Source: Eucalyptus grandis (taxonomy: Eukaryota; Streptophyta; Magnoliopsida; Myrtales; Myrtaceae). From it: DNA of 64,000 nucleotides. The stretch spans positions 37,849,682-37,913,681 of the forward strand of contig NC_052619.1 of assembly GCF_016545825.1 (NCBI RefSeq), in the 5' to 3' direction. The notes below the pieces were generated by a model, which was given only the letters and a program-made list of their open reading frames with translations, was not told the origin of the DNA and did no database searches. This document shows positions 11,031-23,040 of this stretch, piece after piece. Both the position numbers and the translations under genes were made by a program. Position 1 is the stretch's first letter. The number at the start of each line of letters is the position of its first letter.

Positions 11031-12858
11031 TGTGGCACCCCTGAAAAGCTAAGGTCGCCACAGCTACCTATCGCTCCTCCTAATGAATACCAATTACTCT
11101 TAGCGGAAGCACCGTAGTTCATAAACATTTTTTTATAAGAGTTTAGCGTAGCTCATAGCGAAATTAAAGACGAGTCTCACCATCCCTCTACTCTCTTAAT
11201 GATGGTACAATGCACACTTACTACACATTGAAGGAAAACATAAGCCGAGCCACTTTTATTTACATCTTTAGGATGGACATCTTGGGTCGGTACAACCAAA
11301 AAGAAAAGCCAAGACTTTTAGCTAAACTTGGCTACAGCTCAAAAGAGAGATCTCGACCCCCTGTATTGATCACGTATAACCCTCCATCTACAAATGTCGG
11401 CTATATTCAAAAAACATCAGCTCCCTCTCCTCACGCGGGCCATCACACCCATCAAGGTGCACCGGGCGGTGGTGGCGGCAACATCCCCCGCATCACTCCG
11501 CCATGGCGAATGTGGATAGACAAGAACTCCTAGACGACCGAGCCCCAGCCAGGCCCACATCATACATAACCAGCGCCCGAACCGTACGAACGTCAAACTA
11601 GGGATGGTGACACTATCAAGTTCCATACAATCAACCTCCACGTCAGATGGAAGGCCGTAAAAGGTACCCTGCATGACCAGAGCGAGAGGCATCTGTCTAA
11701 TCTGAAATGTTGGTCCCTAAAGGGGTGAGTACAACCACTCAACAAATAAAGGATCTATTAAACTACTCAATGCATCAAACAGAACAATCATAACATCATA
11801 GTAGAGTACATATCATTCATGCATATACCATCATGCCATAGGTGCATATACAACCATGCACTCATCATCAAGCATTCATGCATATCCATGCCTTATGTGC
11901 ACATACCACCATGCACTCATCATATTATATCATACGGTCATGCATACATATCACCATACCATGCATGATTCAATTTCCGCTTTTTATCTTTCAATTGAGT
12001 CACCACATTTTTCTTCCCGGGACCAGTCATTTACATCCAACATTTTATCGCCCGCACCCAACCTGGCGCAACATCCGAAACATCCGAAATTTGTCACCAT
12101 TAGATCACATACACTAGGCACAACATGCAAGAGTAGATCAAGGATCCCACTTGCCTCTAAACCGAGCAAGCAGCGCTCACAACGGCGACGAGACACAGCG
12201 ACGGACGACGGACGCACGGCGGACGGTCAACGAATGGTCCTCCTCCTTCCTCTCTTCCTTTCTTCCTTTTCTTCGTCTCTTTCTCTCCTCTCTTTCTCTC
12301 TCGGACAAACCCTTCTCTCTCCCTCTCTTTCTCACTTAAGCCGGCCATCATTTCCCCTAATTTTCTTCCCCTCCATCATTAGCCATCATCACTTCTTTGC
12401 ATGGGTGACACTTGGCCATCTCCATGGGACAAGTGGGGGAAGCATGCAAAACCGGTCTCTTCCCCTCCCTTTTTCATGCGGTCGACAGCCCCTCATGGGC
12501 TCTATGGGCCGGCCATTTCGGCCCATCTTAGGCCCAACACTCTTGGGCCTAAGACCCAAGCTTAAATAACCTAAGATTAACCCTTTTAAAAACTAATTAA
12601 ATCCCTATTAAATCAAAGTACTAAATTGCAAATTAAATGGCTATACACTTGCAATCATAAATCCATAAGTTCCAATTTATAATACATATGGCCAAAGATA
12701 GAACTTTCTTTCCCAAAATTTATCCATAAAAAACTTGGCCATAAATCTCATTTGAATCATGGATCAAAAAGGCTACAAAAATACAATAACAGGTTTCCAT
12801 CGCCTATCCATGGCTCTTGGCATATTTAGGGCTTTTCATGAAATTCTAGGATGCCACA
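11031..12858 (-). repeat. 5' LTR of G1 (short version, 1.8 kb)
   Basis: It begins TGTGGCACCC and ends GGATGCCACA in plus orientation. It lacks about 1.2 kb present in the other LTR; the junction is near 12,065-12,085, where the 4225-side and 5445-side sequences meet. Confidence 0.9.
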
Positions 12859-12863
12859 TTTTT

Positions 12864-14711
12864 TGCCTCCTTACCAAGCTATTTAGTGATGGAAAATTGT
12901 AGAAATTGTATGGGCTTTTTCCTTGGAAAATTTGGACGTCAATTTGGGGAATCGGGTGAGGAAATTGAAGTTCAATCTAGTGAAATTCGGAGCTAGGCTT
13001 GAGGGGGGGTGCAACATTTGGTATCAATTTGAGTTTATTGTGGAATTTGCTTGTTAAAAAGTAATAGGGGACAAGCAATTAATGGAAAGGATGAGATTGT
13101 TGACTTTGGGCCCCCTTCTCTAAATTGGTGAGTTTATGCACTAAACTCTACTTAATAGGCTAATGACGTTTAATGGGTGTTTAGTTTAGGTTAATTATGG
13201 ATTAGGTGGTCAGTTAGATTAGATTAGTAATTTAATTAGTTAATGATGCGTGTTAGGTGGTTAAATGGCTAAATTAGAGACTAAATAGATTGTATTATTT
13301 ATCTAGATTGGTTCGGTAATTTTCTGAGCCCATTTCAATATTTAATTTAGCAATTACAGCCCAAGATAGTATTTTTTTTCTATTTAAATTGATTTATTTA
13401 TTTAATTTTGGTAATTATTTAATTATTAAATATATTTCAAAAATTAGAGTAAGATAGCTGATGACCGGAATTTCGTCCGATTGCAATAGTGTGGTTAATT
13501 TCTACAATTGAGTGTTAATTTGTGCAAATTGAGTGTAGATTGGAATTTTGAGTATTTAATTTAAAATTTGAAAATTTCGGTAATTATTTAGAAATTACCG
13601 GGTGCCGAGTTTTAACACCGAAAATGGTTTTATATACTATATAAAATAGTGGGATTTTAAATTGAAGGATATCACTTTTTTTGGGTGGAGTTGACCGTGT
13701 ACCCACACATAACTATTTTACCGCGTATTTCTAATATGAAGAAAATATGCCAAGTTCACCATTTTAATTGAGGCATTTGAGTGCAATGCACGGTGTCTTG
13801 GGCCAAGTTTGATTGGTTGTGTGTTGGTTAAGAGAACCTATCCCGAGGTTTTAAGCTAGACGTTAACCCTATATGCGACGCCACTAGACAACGGAAAGTC
13901 GATCGTAGTAGATTTTGGACCCTTGCTTCTTTAGGAAAACCATTTAAGAAAGACGTAGCCGTGCTTAATGGGGGTGAGACGATAGTTGGCAATGCCAGAA
14001 AACCGCCGAACAGAGAGTAGGCCGTGCTATATGTTGAGATCAAAACTAGGAACGCATGTTTAATTGAGTTAAATGTGTCGGATTATGGGACAAAATTGTG
14101 TGGCACGGTATAAAATGTGTCATAATGATTTGGCCCTATAATCAGGACCCTGGTGCTTGTTTGAAATTTGAGTATGGTGTTCCAGTTAATTGAGCTTGAT
14201 TGTTGCTCTTGCTTTCGTGCTGTCTATGATATAAATTGTACTGACCTGCAGGGTGGATCTAAGATAAGGTAAGTCTCTGTGGTTGTATGATTGTGTGGTT
14301 AGGATACCTCTTGGCGTATTACCCTCTTAATTGAGGTTTAGAGCGTGAACTTGCTGAGATTTATATCTCACCCCGTCATGGGCTTAATTTTCAGGGCCGT
14401 AGAGCAGAGGACCCAGAGCCGAGCTGAGGGGATCCGAGAAGTAGGTCAGTTAAGATAGTTTCTTTTTTAGAGCTGGTCTTTTGAAGTCTTTTGGTTATAG
14501 ACTTTGTACATGTCTCAATATGTTTATTAAAGCATGTTTGTTTGTGAATTTGTTGTCCTACTTTTCTATCTCGAGATGGTTACTATCAGGGGATTTCTTG
14601 TTCGTTTTTGCATGTGCAATAAAATGAAAGGGTCGGCGACTCATCTTGGGAAGTCATAAATTTTATCGACCAAAAAGGGATGGGCACACGCTCGAAGATC
14701 GGGGTGTGACA
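12864..14711 (+). repeat. 5' LTR of gypsy element G2, second part
   Basis: This is the continuation of the G2 LTR after the G1 insertion. The end reads GGGGTGTGACA (14,701-14,711), the reverse complement of the TGTCACACCCC boundary of the G3 3' LTR at 19114. The final 80 bases can be aligned by eye to 19,114-19,210 in inverse orientation. Confidence 0.82.
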
Positions 14712-14721
14712 TCCTCGTTTA

Positions 14722-14735
14722 ATGGTATCAGAGCA
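14722..14735 (+). promoter_or_regulatory. G2 primer binding site (initiator Met tRNA)
   Basis: TGGTATCAGAGCAG lies ten bases after the LTR end, the standard position and sequence for a Met-tRNA primed element. Confidence 0.9.
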
Positions 14736-14901
14736 GTTTGGTAGTTGGAGTGATAAGGTACGATTGGTTCTTAGGATAGTTAGTAGGAATAACCTCTATT
14801 TTTTGTTGATGGATGTGAGTTGTTTGGTAAATTATTTGTGGGATCACTCAATTTCTAGTTATGTATGGAATTGGGAATCGCTTTTGTAGAAAATCCACAG
14901 C

Positions 14902-16170
14902 ATGAGTGATTAGGAGCAGATGACTCCTAGAAAGAGGGCAATAACATTAGTGACTCGAGGTAGAACACCGACAAGGGTCGGTACTTGAGGTGGTCGTGGT
15001 AGAGTGCCGACTCAGGTTAGGGCTAATGGAGTAACGCCACCTCCAGTTGGTACTGGGGTAGCAACCCCTGGTGATCCCAAGATTGAAGAGATCATGTAAG
15101 CACTTGAAATTATAGGAGCACAAGTGGGACAGCAAGCCTAGAATCAAGCTGTCGCCACCACTGCTTCAGCCACCACTACAGTCACTGCTGCTGCCGCAAC
15201 CATTGCCGCACCTACTATCACACCTGCTGAAGTTCCAACTAGGAACATTGTCGCTGAGAGAGAGAGAGAGAGACCCATGGATAAGCTGGTTGAACAATTT
15301 ATGAAATTGAACCCTCCAAGGTTCGCCAGGAGAGGAGATGCCGAAGCCGCAGCTCTCTGGATTCAGGACCTAAAGAAAGCATTTGCACTACTGAGGTGCA
15401 CTAAAGAGGAGACGGTCATCCTTATAATCTATCAACTGCAAGGGATTGTAAGCACTTGGTAGAGAGCCACCAGAGGAGTAGTATTCCAAGAAGGTGTGGT
15501 CCTAGAGTGGAACACCTTTGTTGATGTATTTAACGGCAAATACTTCTTAGACAGTGCCAAAGAACTAAAGATGGCAAAATTTCAGCGCATCTACCAAGGT
15601 ACGATAATCGTGGATCAGTACGAAGCGAAGTTCGTTAAATTATCGAAGTACGCTCCTAGACTGGTTGAAGATCCGATGATCGAGCTCGAAGGTTCAGAGA
15701 TGGGCTCTAATAGGAGTTGAGAAGTCCATTGGTGCCGTTCAATTTGAAAATTAAAACGACCTATTTAAACGGGGCCAGCTAATAGAGAGAGATCACAATG
15801 AGCAAGCTGCTTCATCTGGATTGAGGTTCAGCTCAAGCAGAGAAGGAAATAGGTTTGGGAAAAGACCTATGACCGAAGGAAGGTATCCTATTCCGCCCAA
15901 CAGGAAGGGTGGAATAGGAAAGTCCACGCAAAGACATAATGGTGCCCGTCACTTCTACGGAAGATGACATGGATTAGCCTTGTGTCATTCTAGGCTAGGT
16001 GCTTGTTTTGAGTGTGGCCAGCAAGGTCACTTGACTAGGAATTGTCTTAGAGATAGATGGGACCACCGCAGTTGCCGCCACCGCCATCGCCACGATGGAT
16101 CAAAATCGAGGATTTCCACCATCGAATGCACAACAAGGTGGATTGATTAGACCTCCAAACTGCGACAATC
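14902..16170 (+). pseudogene. G2 gag remnant (broken and truncated)
   Basis: Gag of a gypsy element in the same orientation as the G2 LTR. The gag core is visible at 15,277-15,690 (MDKLVEQFMKLNPPRF, ALWIQDLKKAF, DQYEAKFVKLSKYAPRLVEDP). A CCHC knuckle (CFECGQQGHLTRNC) is at about 16,010-16,050. A low-complexity Ala/Thr stretch and a GA run (15,257-15,271) precede the core. Stops occur in the leader and at 15,462, and the frame shifts near 15,685. No protease, RT or 3' LTR follows: the element is cut off soon after the knuckle, at the edge of pararetrovirus-derived DNA. Confidence 0.85.
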
Positions 16171-16179
16171 AAATATATA

Positions 16180-16572
16180 CCGGTGAAACCATTTGAGTTC
16201 TCCCAAAAATTCATCATCTACAGAAAAAGACAAAGGATAAATGAACGGATAAGCCAAATGCATGTCAATAGATTAAAGACTTAGCCCACCATATTTCCTA
16301 AAGATATTATATTGATATTCTCACATGAGGTTATGAGATTATCAAAGAGAGTGTTGGGCTCTAGGGAACCTAGTTTTCGTATCTTGTGTTCAAAATTCAT
16401 CAATCGGACTTTTGGAAACTAACATGAACAATGAGGAATCTTCCTTGAGTTTGGAAAGAAGATCTATAAGGACATTATTATCTCTTTTAATATGCTTGGG
16501 CTCAAAAGAATCCTTTGAAAACTATTCTACCCATCAAAGAAGTTATGGATGATGCAATTGCTTCTATTTAAA
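16180..16572 (-). pseudogene. Endogenous pararetrovirus fragment: RNase H end
   Basis: On the minus strand the segment near 16,480-16,540 translates to an RNase H C-terminal motif of caulimovirid type (an EPKHIK block followed by LLSKL). Its partner lies beyond the copia insertion at 34,937, and the two flanks read on continuously. It is broken by stops and frameshifts. The left limit is approximate, where G2 gag similarity ends. Confidence 0.6.
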
Positions 16573-18553
16573 TTGTTGGGGTTTCATGAATCATGTATAG
16601 GTAGCGGAAACAAAAATGATATATTTTATACATGATTCTTTGAAGGCGTTGTTCATGCGTTTTAATAAAAAATCTGAATATAAAAGGGAGTTAAACGAAT
16701 TACCTCTCAAAGCGCACTCTATACGAATTAGTTCGGATGTTCTACAATTCAACCCCCACAAACGTAGGACCTCTAGTTCAGACACACCAACAATGGACGT
16801 TGAATAGAAGAGAGAACTTTCGGATAATCACCACTATAATCATGCTAGCAATGTCGTGGAGACAATCCGTCGTATCCTTGATGTTTTAGTCACAGCCTGA
16901 ACGAGAGAGAATCCCTCTTTTTCTCATGTCTCAAAAACACAAAAACACACACACCCTTTGCTCTATTTTCAGCAACCACTTTTTTATCAAAACGCATTAT
17001 ATATATATATATATACTTGAATCAACAACGGTTGCTGATCGAGGGACGATCAGCAATGCTCATGCACGACTTTGTGCATGATGGTCAACGGTTGCTGACC
17101 ATCCAAGTTTCATGCATGTGCTTCATGCACATGCAGGAAGCTTTAAATATATTATATTTTTATTAATTGTTAAATGGCAACGCACATATCATGTGCGTTG
17201 CAAATGGTCAACAAGAATTGCTTACCATTTGCACATTAATTAATTAAACGAATAGATAACTAAATAATCAATCCCCTTTAAAAATAAAAAGAACATAATC
17301 TTTATATGTACATTTAGGAATACATTAACATATATTCACTTTAGGCATGTATGTGCATCACATTCAAATAGGCTCGTGACTATAATACAAATTAAATTAA
17401 ATCTCATTTAATTTAATTTCAAATCGACACAATTCGATTGCAGTAATTACAAACACATTTGCAACATTATTTCTCTCTTGTTCCACGTTATCCTAATTGT
17501 TTATGGTGTGTGACATCCCTAGGTTCATCACTAAGCTGGTAGTAAGACTTGTACTAACACATTAGTACTCCCAAAAGAATTAATTGTCCGGATTAATCTT
17601 TAGGTCCTAAAAACCATTATTGATATCTAGCAATATGTCATGGCTACTCAGATAGTGTGAATCTTTTAGGAACATAATAAACATGTCAGCTTTGGTTATA
17701 ATGTAATTTAATCCTTCTGTCTTACTATGTTCCGATCAAACAAAGACCATGGAATATTTGTCAAGTCACCAATTCGATCATCTGCACAAATCTAATTGAC
17801 AGGCATTTTATTCGAGACATAAACAATTTATTCTCGGTTACAACCCCAGCCGAGAATTTCAATGCATTGTCATAATCAGATTGCATAGGACATTATTATT
17901 ATACCTTCCATGTAATAAGGAGACATATTCCATATTGCGTACACGTGCAACTTCGTATATGAACAAACTATGACCATCAAGTATAAAGACGAATCAACGA
18001 CCCGGCATTATGTACACCCGTGAACCATATTTGTTCGACACACAAGTTAACACTGTGACACAGGTCTAAGGATTATTTACTTTAGACCAAAGCATGAATA
18101 ATTAGACATTGACCATACTAAAAGCTTCCGTGTTGCTAATTGTTCCATATGCATCACATTCAGTGAACTTATCTAATACAAACACATGTGTTCTAACTCA
18201 GGCATCATAATATCCAATGACATGTGACTCATCATTCCCTTAAATATCCAATACTTAATGGTGAAGTTAAAACACACTGGTTTCAACAGAACTATAAATA
18301 TCAACTCAATAATTCATTGACCAGGAACGGTTTAAAGATTCAGCCTAATTATGAACCCGTCACATATATTCTTGACGTCTCAAGAATATGTCTAGTTGTA
18401 ACTGATCTTATGGAATCATTCATAAATATAAAATAATTGGACAAATGAATGAATATGTCATTACCATTAATTAAATAATAATAATAATGATAGTACAACC
18501 GAAATCCCTAACATGTAACTATTACATAGTAGTTTTAGGACATACATCCAACA
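16573..18553 (-). repeat. 3' LTR of C1 (2.0 kb)
   Basis: It is similar to 33145-34936 over most of its length, for example 17,280-18,553 against 33,665-34,936. It carries about 0.2 kb extra (roughly 17,000-17,240) that is absent from the other LTR and is filled with hairpins. Confidence 0.9.
17032..17233. repeat. Cluster of six short hairpins
   Basis: Perfect inverted repeats follow one another: 17032-17041/17047-17056 (10 bp, loop 5), 17060-17067/17074-17081 (8 bp), 17080-17087/17096-17103 (8 bp), 17113-17120/17128-17135 (8 bp), 17177-17187/17191-17201 (11 bp, loop 3), and 17199-17208/17224-17233 (10 bp). Hairpins 2-3 and 5-6 share a few bases. CAACGGTTGCTGA occurs twice. The matching place in the other LTR (about 33,590) has only an AT-rich run. 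Confidence 0.85.
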
Positions 18554-19113
18554 ATCTCCCACTTGCACTAAAGCCAACTTGTCTGGTACCTCAAACCCAT
18601 TTTGTCAACATTCCTTTCAAAAGAAGACTAAGGTAAGGCCTTAGTGAAGGGATCTGCCACATTTCTACTGAGGCAATTTTCTACAAGGCGATATCACATC
18701 TCCCAACAATTTCTCTGATGAGATGGAAGCGTCTCTCAATGTGTTTGGACTTTTGGTAAGACCTTGGTTCCTTGGCTTGAGCTATCGCCCCATTATTGTC
18801 ACAAAACAATGTAATCGGTTGCTCAACTGAGGGAACAACTCCAAGTTATGCTTTGTTTGGAACTTTTCCAACTAACTGCGCCACCATTGAATGTAAAGAT
18901 AAACCCAGACATAGACTTATAATCATTAGGATCCAATTGAAAATCATAATCAGTATGAGCTACAACTTTAAATTCTCATTCTCCATATATTAAGAATAGA
19001 TCTTTAGTCCTTCGCAAGTACTTAAGAATATTCTTGATTACTATCCAATGCTCTTCTACCGGATCAAACCGATATCTGCTAGTAATACTTACAGCATGCA
19101 CAATATCAGGGCT
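18554..19113 (-). pseudogene. C1 3' end of pol (RNase H part, broken)
   Basis: On the minus strand this part shows the end of a copia RNase H: an HIERRFHLI-REIVG block near 18,700-18,745, followed by a VADPFTKAL-like block near 18,640-18,660. It ends at the purine tract beside the 3' LTR. Its upstream part lies beyond G3 at 28,335. Confidence 0.8.
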
Positions 19114-22100
19114 TGTCACACCCCAATCCTCAGGCACGCACACATCCTTTACCTTTGGTCGATTTTAAAATGCGATATCCCAAGACTACATATCGCTGAC
19201 CCTTTCCTTTTTAATAACACATGCGGAAGCAGTTATAAAATCCCCAGACAATAAAGCAATGGGATATACAAGTAGGACTAAAAACTCGAACCTGAAAACC
19301 AACACTCTTATGTACATATATAATAACTCAGTCATACATATACATATACAAGCCAAGTTAAAAAGGTTCGGTTTCCACTCAAACAAGTTCTACAACAAAT
19401 GTCATCAGATAGGAGTGGGGTCTCAGCTCTCATCAGGATCCTACTCTGGATCATCCTCGGGGTCCTCCTCTAGATACTCCTCTTTGGGTTCTTTCTCCTC
19501 AGGTTCCTCATCAGGGTTCTGAAATGTTGTCCCACAACTGGGATGAGACTACGTCTTTGCAAGTTCTACCCCTTAAGACCCGATTAGTAAACTAATACAC
19601 CTTAGGGTCGCCTATGCACAACATGAGTCGGAGGACTTACCTTGGCCTAAGATTCCACCTGCATATTAGCACAAATCAAATAGGCACCCAAGCAATCACA
19701 TCACTGATCGAAGCATCGATCAAATCGACCTAGTTGATTACACGCCAACAAGACCACTCACGATCATTTCCATTCAATCAATCAATTCACAACATCATAT
19801 CAAAGCAAAGATCAATCGACTTAATCGATTACATATCAACAAGACCACTCAATTCCCAAATATAAATCATGGTCCTTAGGACACAACTTATTTATAGGTG
19901 GTAATCACAGCCCCACCAAGCAACTTTATTAGATTTAATGGCTTTACTGCCCCACTTGGTATTTTCAATATTCAATGGCTTTACGGTCCCACTCGACCCG
20001 TTCAAGATTCAATGGCTTTACGATCCCACTCGACCCTTTCAAGATTCAATGGCTTTACGGTCCCACTCGACCCTTTCAAGATTCAATGGCTTTACGGTCC
20101 CACTCGACCCTTTCAACCGTGGCCAACGATATTGCACTTCGTAATTAAGTTCTTCAATTTCATAATATCTTGGCCTAATTTCTTGGTATCAAAGACACTT
20201 GATAAAATTGTGGCTACACAATCGGCCTTAGACAAAATAGAATAATTTCCTTTCTATAAAACCCACCATTTTCTATAGTCTACCAAAATATTTTTGGCAT
20301 TGTCAACCGATGCCCGGTTATTTTTCAATTAATAACAAAAGATTATTCAATTAAAGAATAATTCTCAATTTCACAAATAATTCAATTCAACACAAAATAA
20401 AACTCAATTAAATAAACAAACTATACCACGACAATCAGCATAAAATTCCGGTTACTAGCCATCCCAGTTGAATTTTCGGAAAATAGATAATTAATAATTA
20501 ATTTTGAAAAATAAATAAATACAATAAATTCAATTTAGCACAATATAAAGCTCAATTAAATAAATGGACTACACCACAATCATCAGCATAAAATCTCGGT
20601 CATTGGCCATCCCAGTTGAATTTTCGGAAAATAAATAATTAAATAATCAATTTAGAAAAATAATATTTAATTCCTAAAAATTCCATTTAGGCCCAAATTG
20701 CCTAATTAACAACCGATAAGGGTTGGGCAAAATCCCAAGAAGTATCCAATAAATACTATGGGCAATTCTCTATCTAAGTACACTAACCACCTAACTAATA
20801 TGCAATGCAATCAACTAATAATCACTAATCCATATAATCTAACCACCTAATTAAACTTAACTAACACTAATCAACATTTAAGTATAATTAGCAAACTAAG
20901 AAGGCATTAGTGAGCAAAACTCACCCAAAACGATGGGATTGACGTGAGGATCGACTTTCCTCAAGGCGAGCCGAGCATCCGGCTCGGGAAGACGGCCAAA
21001 ACAGGCCAAAAAGCTGCTGTCATACCATTTTTGCACTCTTTGTCCGCTGCTAGTTAGGGCCAAAGGAGGGGGAGGTGGTGGTTGGTTGAGGCAAGCAAGG
21101 CCGACTAGGGGTAGGCGGACTAGTGGGGAGGTCAACGGTGGCTCACGGCGGCGAAGATGAGCTCAGCGGCTCCTACACGAGCTAGACCGCTTGCTAGAAC
21201 AGCGAGTTGGGCAAGAAGGAGGTCGAGGCCCGCGGCCAGCAGCGATGTGAGAGGAAGGCAGCACGGCGGTGAGGCAACGCAAGGCGAGGACGGCATGCGT
21301 GTGCGATAGCTCCCAGTGATGTCGACTGCTGCTTCTGCCTGGCGTCCTACCAAATCTGGGATCTCGAGCAGCAGACGAAGGGGGAAAAAGAAGGCGGTCG
21401 CACGGCCAGCGCAGGCGAAGATGACACAACTTCAGCGTGGTTGCGACAACGTGCAGCGGTGGCGACTCCAACTTCGGCAGCTTGCTGCAATGGCGAGGGA
21501 ACCTGCTGCTTCGACTTCTTTGGGTTTTTTTGGTCTTCGATTCTTTGCTAAAGAAGAAACTGAAGGGAAGGGGAAGCTCGAAGAGGGAGACGGTGATGGG
21601 AGAGAGAAGGGAGGAAGAACCGGTTCTCACATTCTCTCTCATGGCCCACCATTGTGGGCTGTCCACCACCCACCCTTTTTAGACAATTATGCCCCCTTTT
21701 AGAAGCCCTTAGATAGTTCAAAATGCATGGTCCATTAGGCATCCGAATTTTGCTAGGTTTTCTTCCCAATTGGACTTTAATCCCTCTTAATTCAAATCAA
21801 ATTGACCCCCATAAATTCATTCAACACCTCATCAATCAAATTGGTACTTTTCCTTATCAATGTAGCCCACTTGCATCCCAATTTCACAATAAAAACGGTC
21901 CTTTGCAAATTCCAATAAAAAACGGCCTTAACTCAACTTTTTCCCAAAAAGTCTCGGTTGTTAGAAAAATCTTCTGAGACTGAGTCGACGTTCCTAAAAT
22001 TTATTGTGACAAGACAGAATCTTCAATTTCTGAAATCGGACTTAGATTGGCGGTTAATTTCACTCAGATGCGTTTTTAGCGTGACCTAGGGTACCGGATA

Positions 22101-22584
22101 GTTTTCAGAACTTTTTAAGACAAATGACCCATGGTCGATTTTCTTCAAACCACGATGAACCCACTCAACACATTGGCGACTCTTGGTTGTCATGAAAATC
22201 TCAATGATTCAAATTATGGCTGGGCACCAAACAATAAGAAAAGACACGGGACAAGAATTTCAATGATTCCAACGGGGCACCAAAACAATAAGAAAATCAG
22301 TCTAGTGCCGGTTGACAAGAATTTCCCAATTTAGTGGTGTCACCCACGATTGGCCACACATCTCTATCGAACCAACCTATCTCTGACTTCAAATCGATTT
22401 TATACTATGCCATAATGATCTCTAAAGATGAGCACGGTCAAAAAGTCGATTCCTGGTCGAATTTTCAAGTATATCTGCCTTAAAGTCCTTAATAAGGCCA
22501 ACTTAGAGAAAAACACTGTAGTCGCATTGATGAAATGCCTAATTTAACCAATCGAAATCAGAGCTTGAAAATCAAGATGTCACA
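19114..22584 (-). repeat. 3' LTR of G3
   Basis: It aligns along its length with 24621-28334. Landmarks include a serine/acidic-coding simple region at 19,420-19,520, the 37-bp array at 19,973-20,117, AT-rich DNA at 20,250-20,880, a GC-rich block at 20,930-21,650 and a conserved end at 21,720-22,584. Open frames within it are not supported as genes. Confidence 0.9.
19973..20117. repeat. 37-bp minisatellite, about 4 copies
   Basis: Units contain AATGGCTTTACGGTCCCACT followed by CGACCCTTTCAAGATTC. The array is the shorter partner of the one at 25,481-25,878 in the other LTR. Confidence 0.92.
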
Positions 22585-22986
22585 ACTCTTCCTCTTATAA
22601 AAATTTCGTCCTCGAAATTTAAACCTTTACCAATCCTTAAACGAAAGGTGGGGGCTATTGTCATCTCATTGAGTCTCACCTTTCATGCTAATCCTTCAGT
22701 CTCGTGGTGTTGTCCGACCACTTTGACCAATAAGACCATCTTGGTACACAAAATATGCTCTTTCTGAACCAACAATTGAACTAAGCTTCTCACATATGAC
22801 ACTCCATCGTTCATATCTGATCTCTTATTCTCGACTCCCTAATAAACCTTCGAAATTTAACAATTCAAATTTTGTGACAATTCTATGTGGTCTTTACTCT
22901 GACACTGATCTGACAACTATAATCACTGATTACTAAGCTGACTCTGGCTTGTGATCTTTCTTTACTTCACTTTCTTTTCACCACTA

Positions 22987-23040
22987 AAATAGTGTTGACG
23001 TCTTTCCTCAAGTCGATCCTTGAAGACGTCAACACTATTT
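22987..23040. repeat. Perfect 18-bp inverted repeat
   Basis: AAATAGTGTTGACGTCTT (22987-23004) is followed after 18 bases by its exact reverse complement (23023-23040). Part of the loop pairs further (TCAAG with CTTGA). It lies in the G3 interior. Confidence 0.93.

Larger units (their letters stand above)
3137..12858 (-). mobile_element. Ty3/gypsy retrotransposon G1 (chromovirus-like), nested in G2
   Basis: Both LTRs run TGTGGCA...TGCCACA and the element is flanked by TTTTT on each side (3132-3136 and 12859-12863). Read on the minus strand the order is 5' LTR (11031-12858), Met-tRNA primer site, gag with CCHC knuckle, protease, reverse transcriptase, RNase H, integrase, chromodomain-like tail, polypurine tract, 3' LTR (3137-6230). 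Domain order and the tail after integrase place it among plant chromoviruses; I do not assign a clade. The coding part has at least nine in-frame stops and one frameshift, so it is not autonomous. The T-run target makes the duplication less distinctive than a mixed 5-mer, but the G2 LTR resumes cleanly on both sides. Confidence 0.93.

Noticed and set aside
21163..21702. Open frames of 128-168 aa in the G3 LTR, with relatives at 26,895-27,509
   Set aside because: GC-rich LTR segment. Frames differ between the two LTR copies and show no domain.
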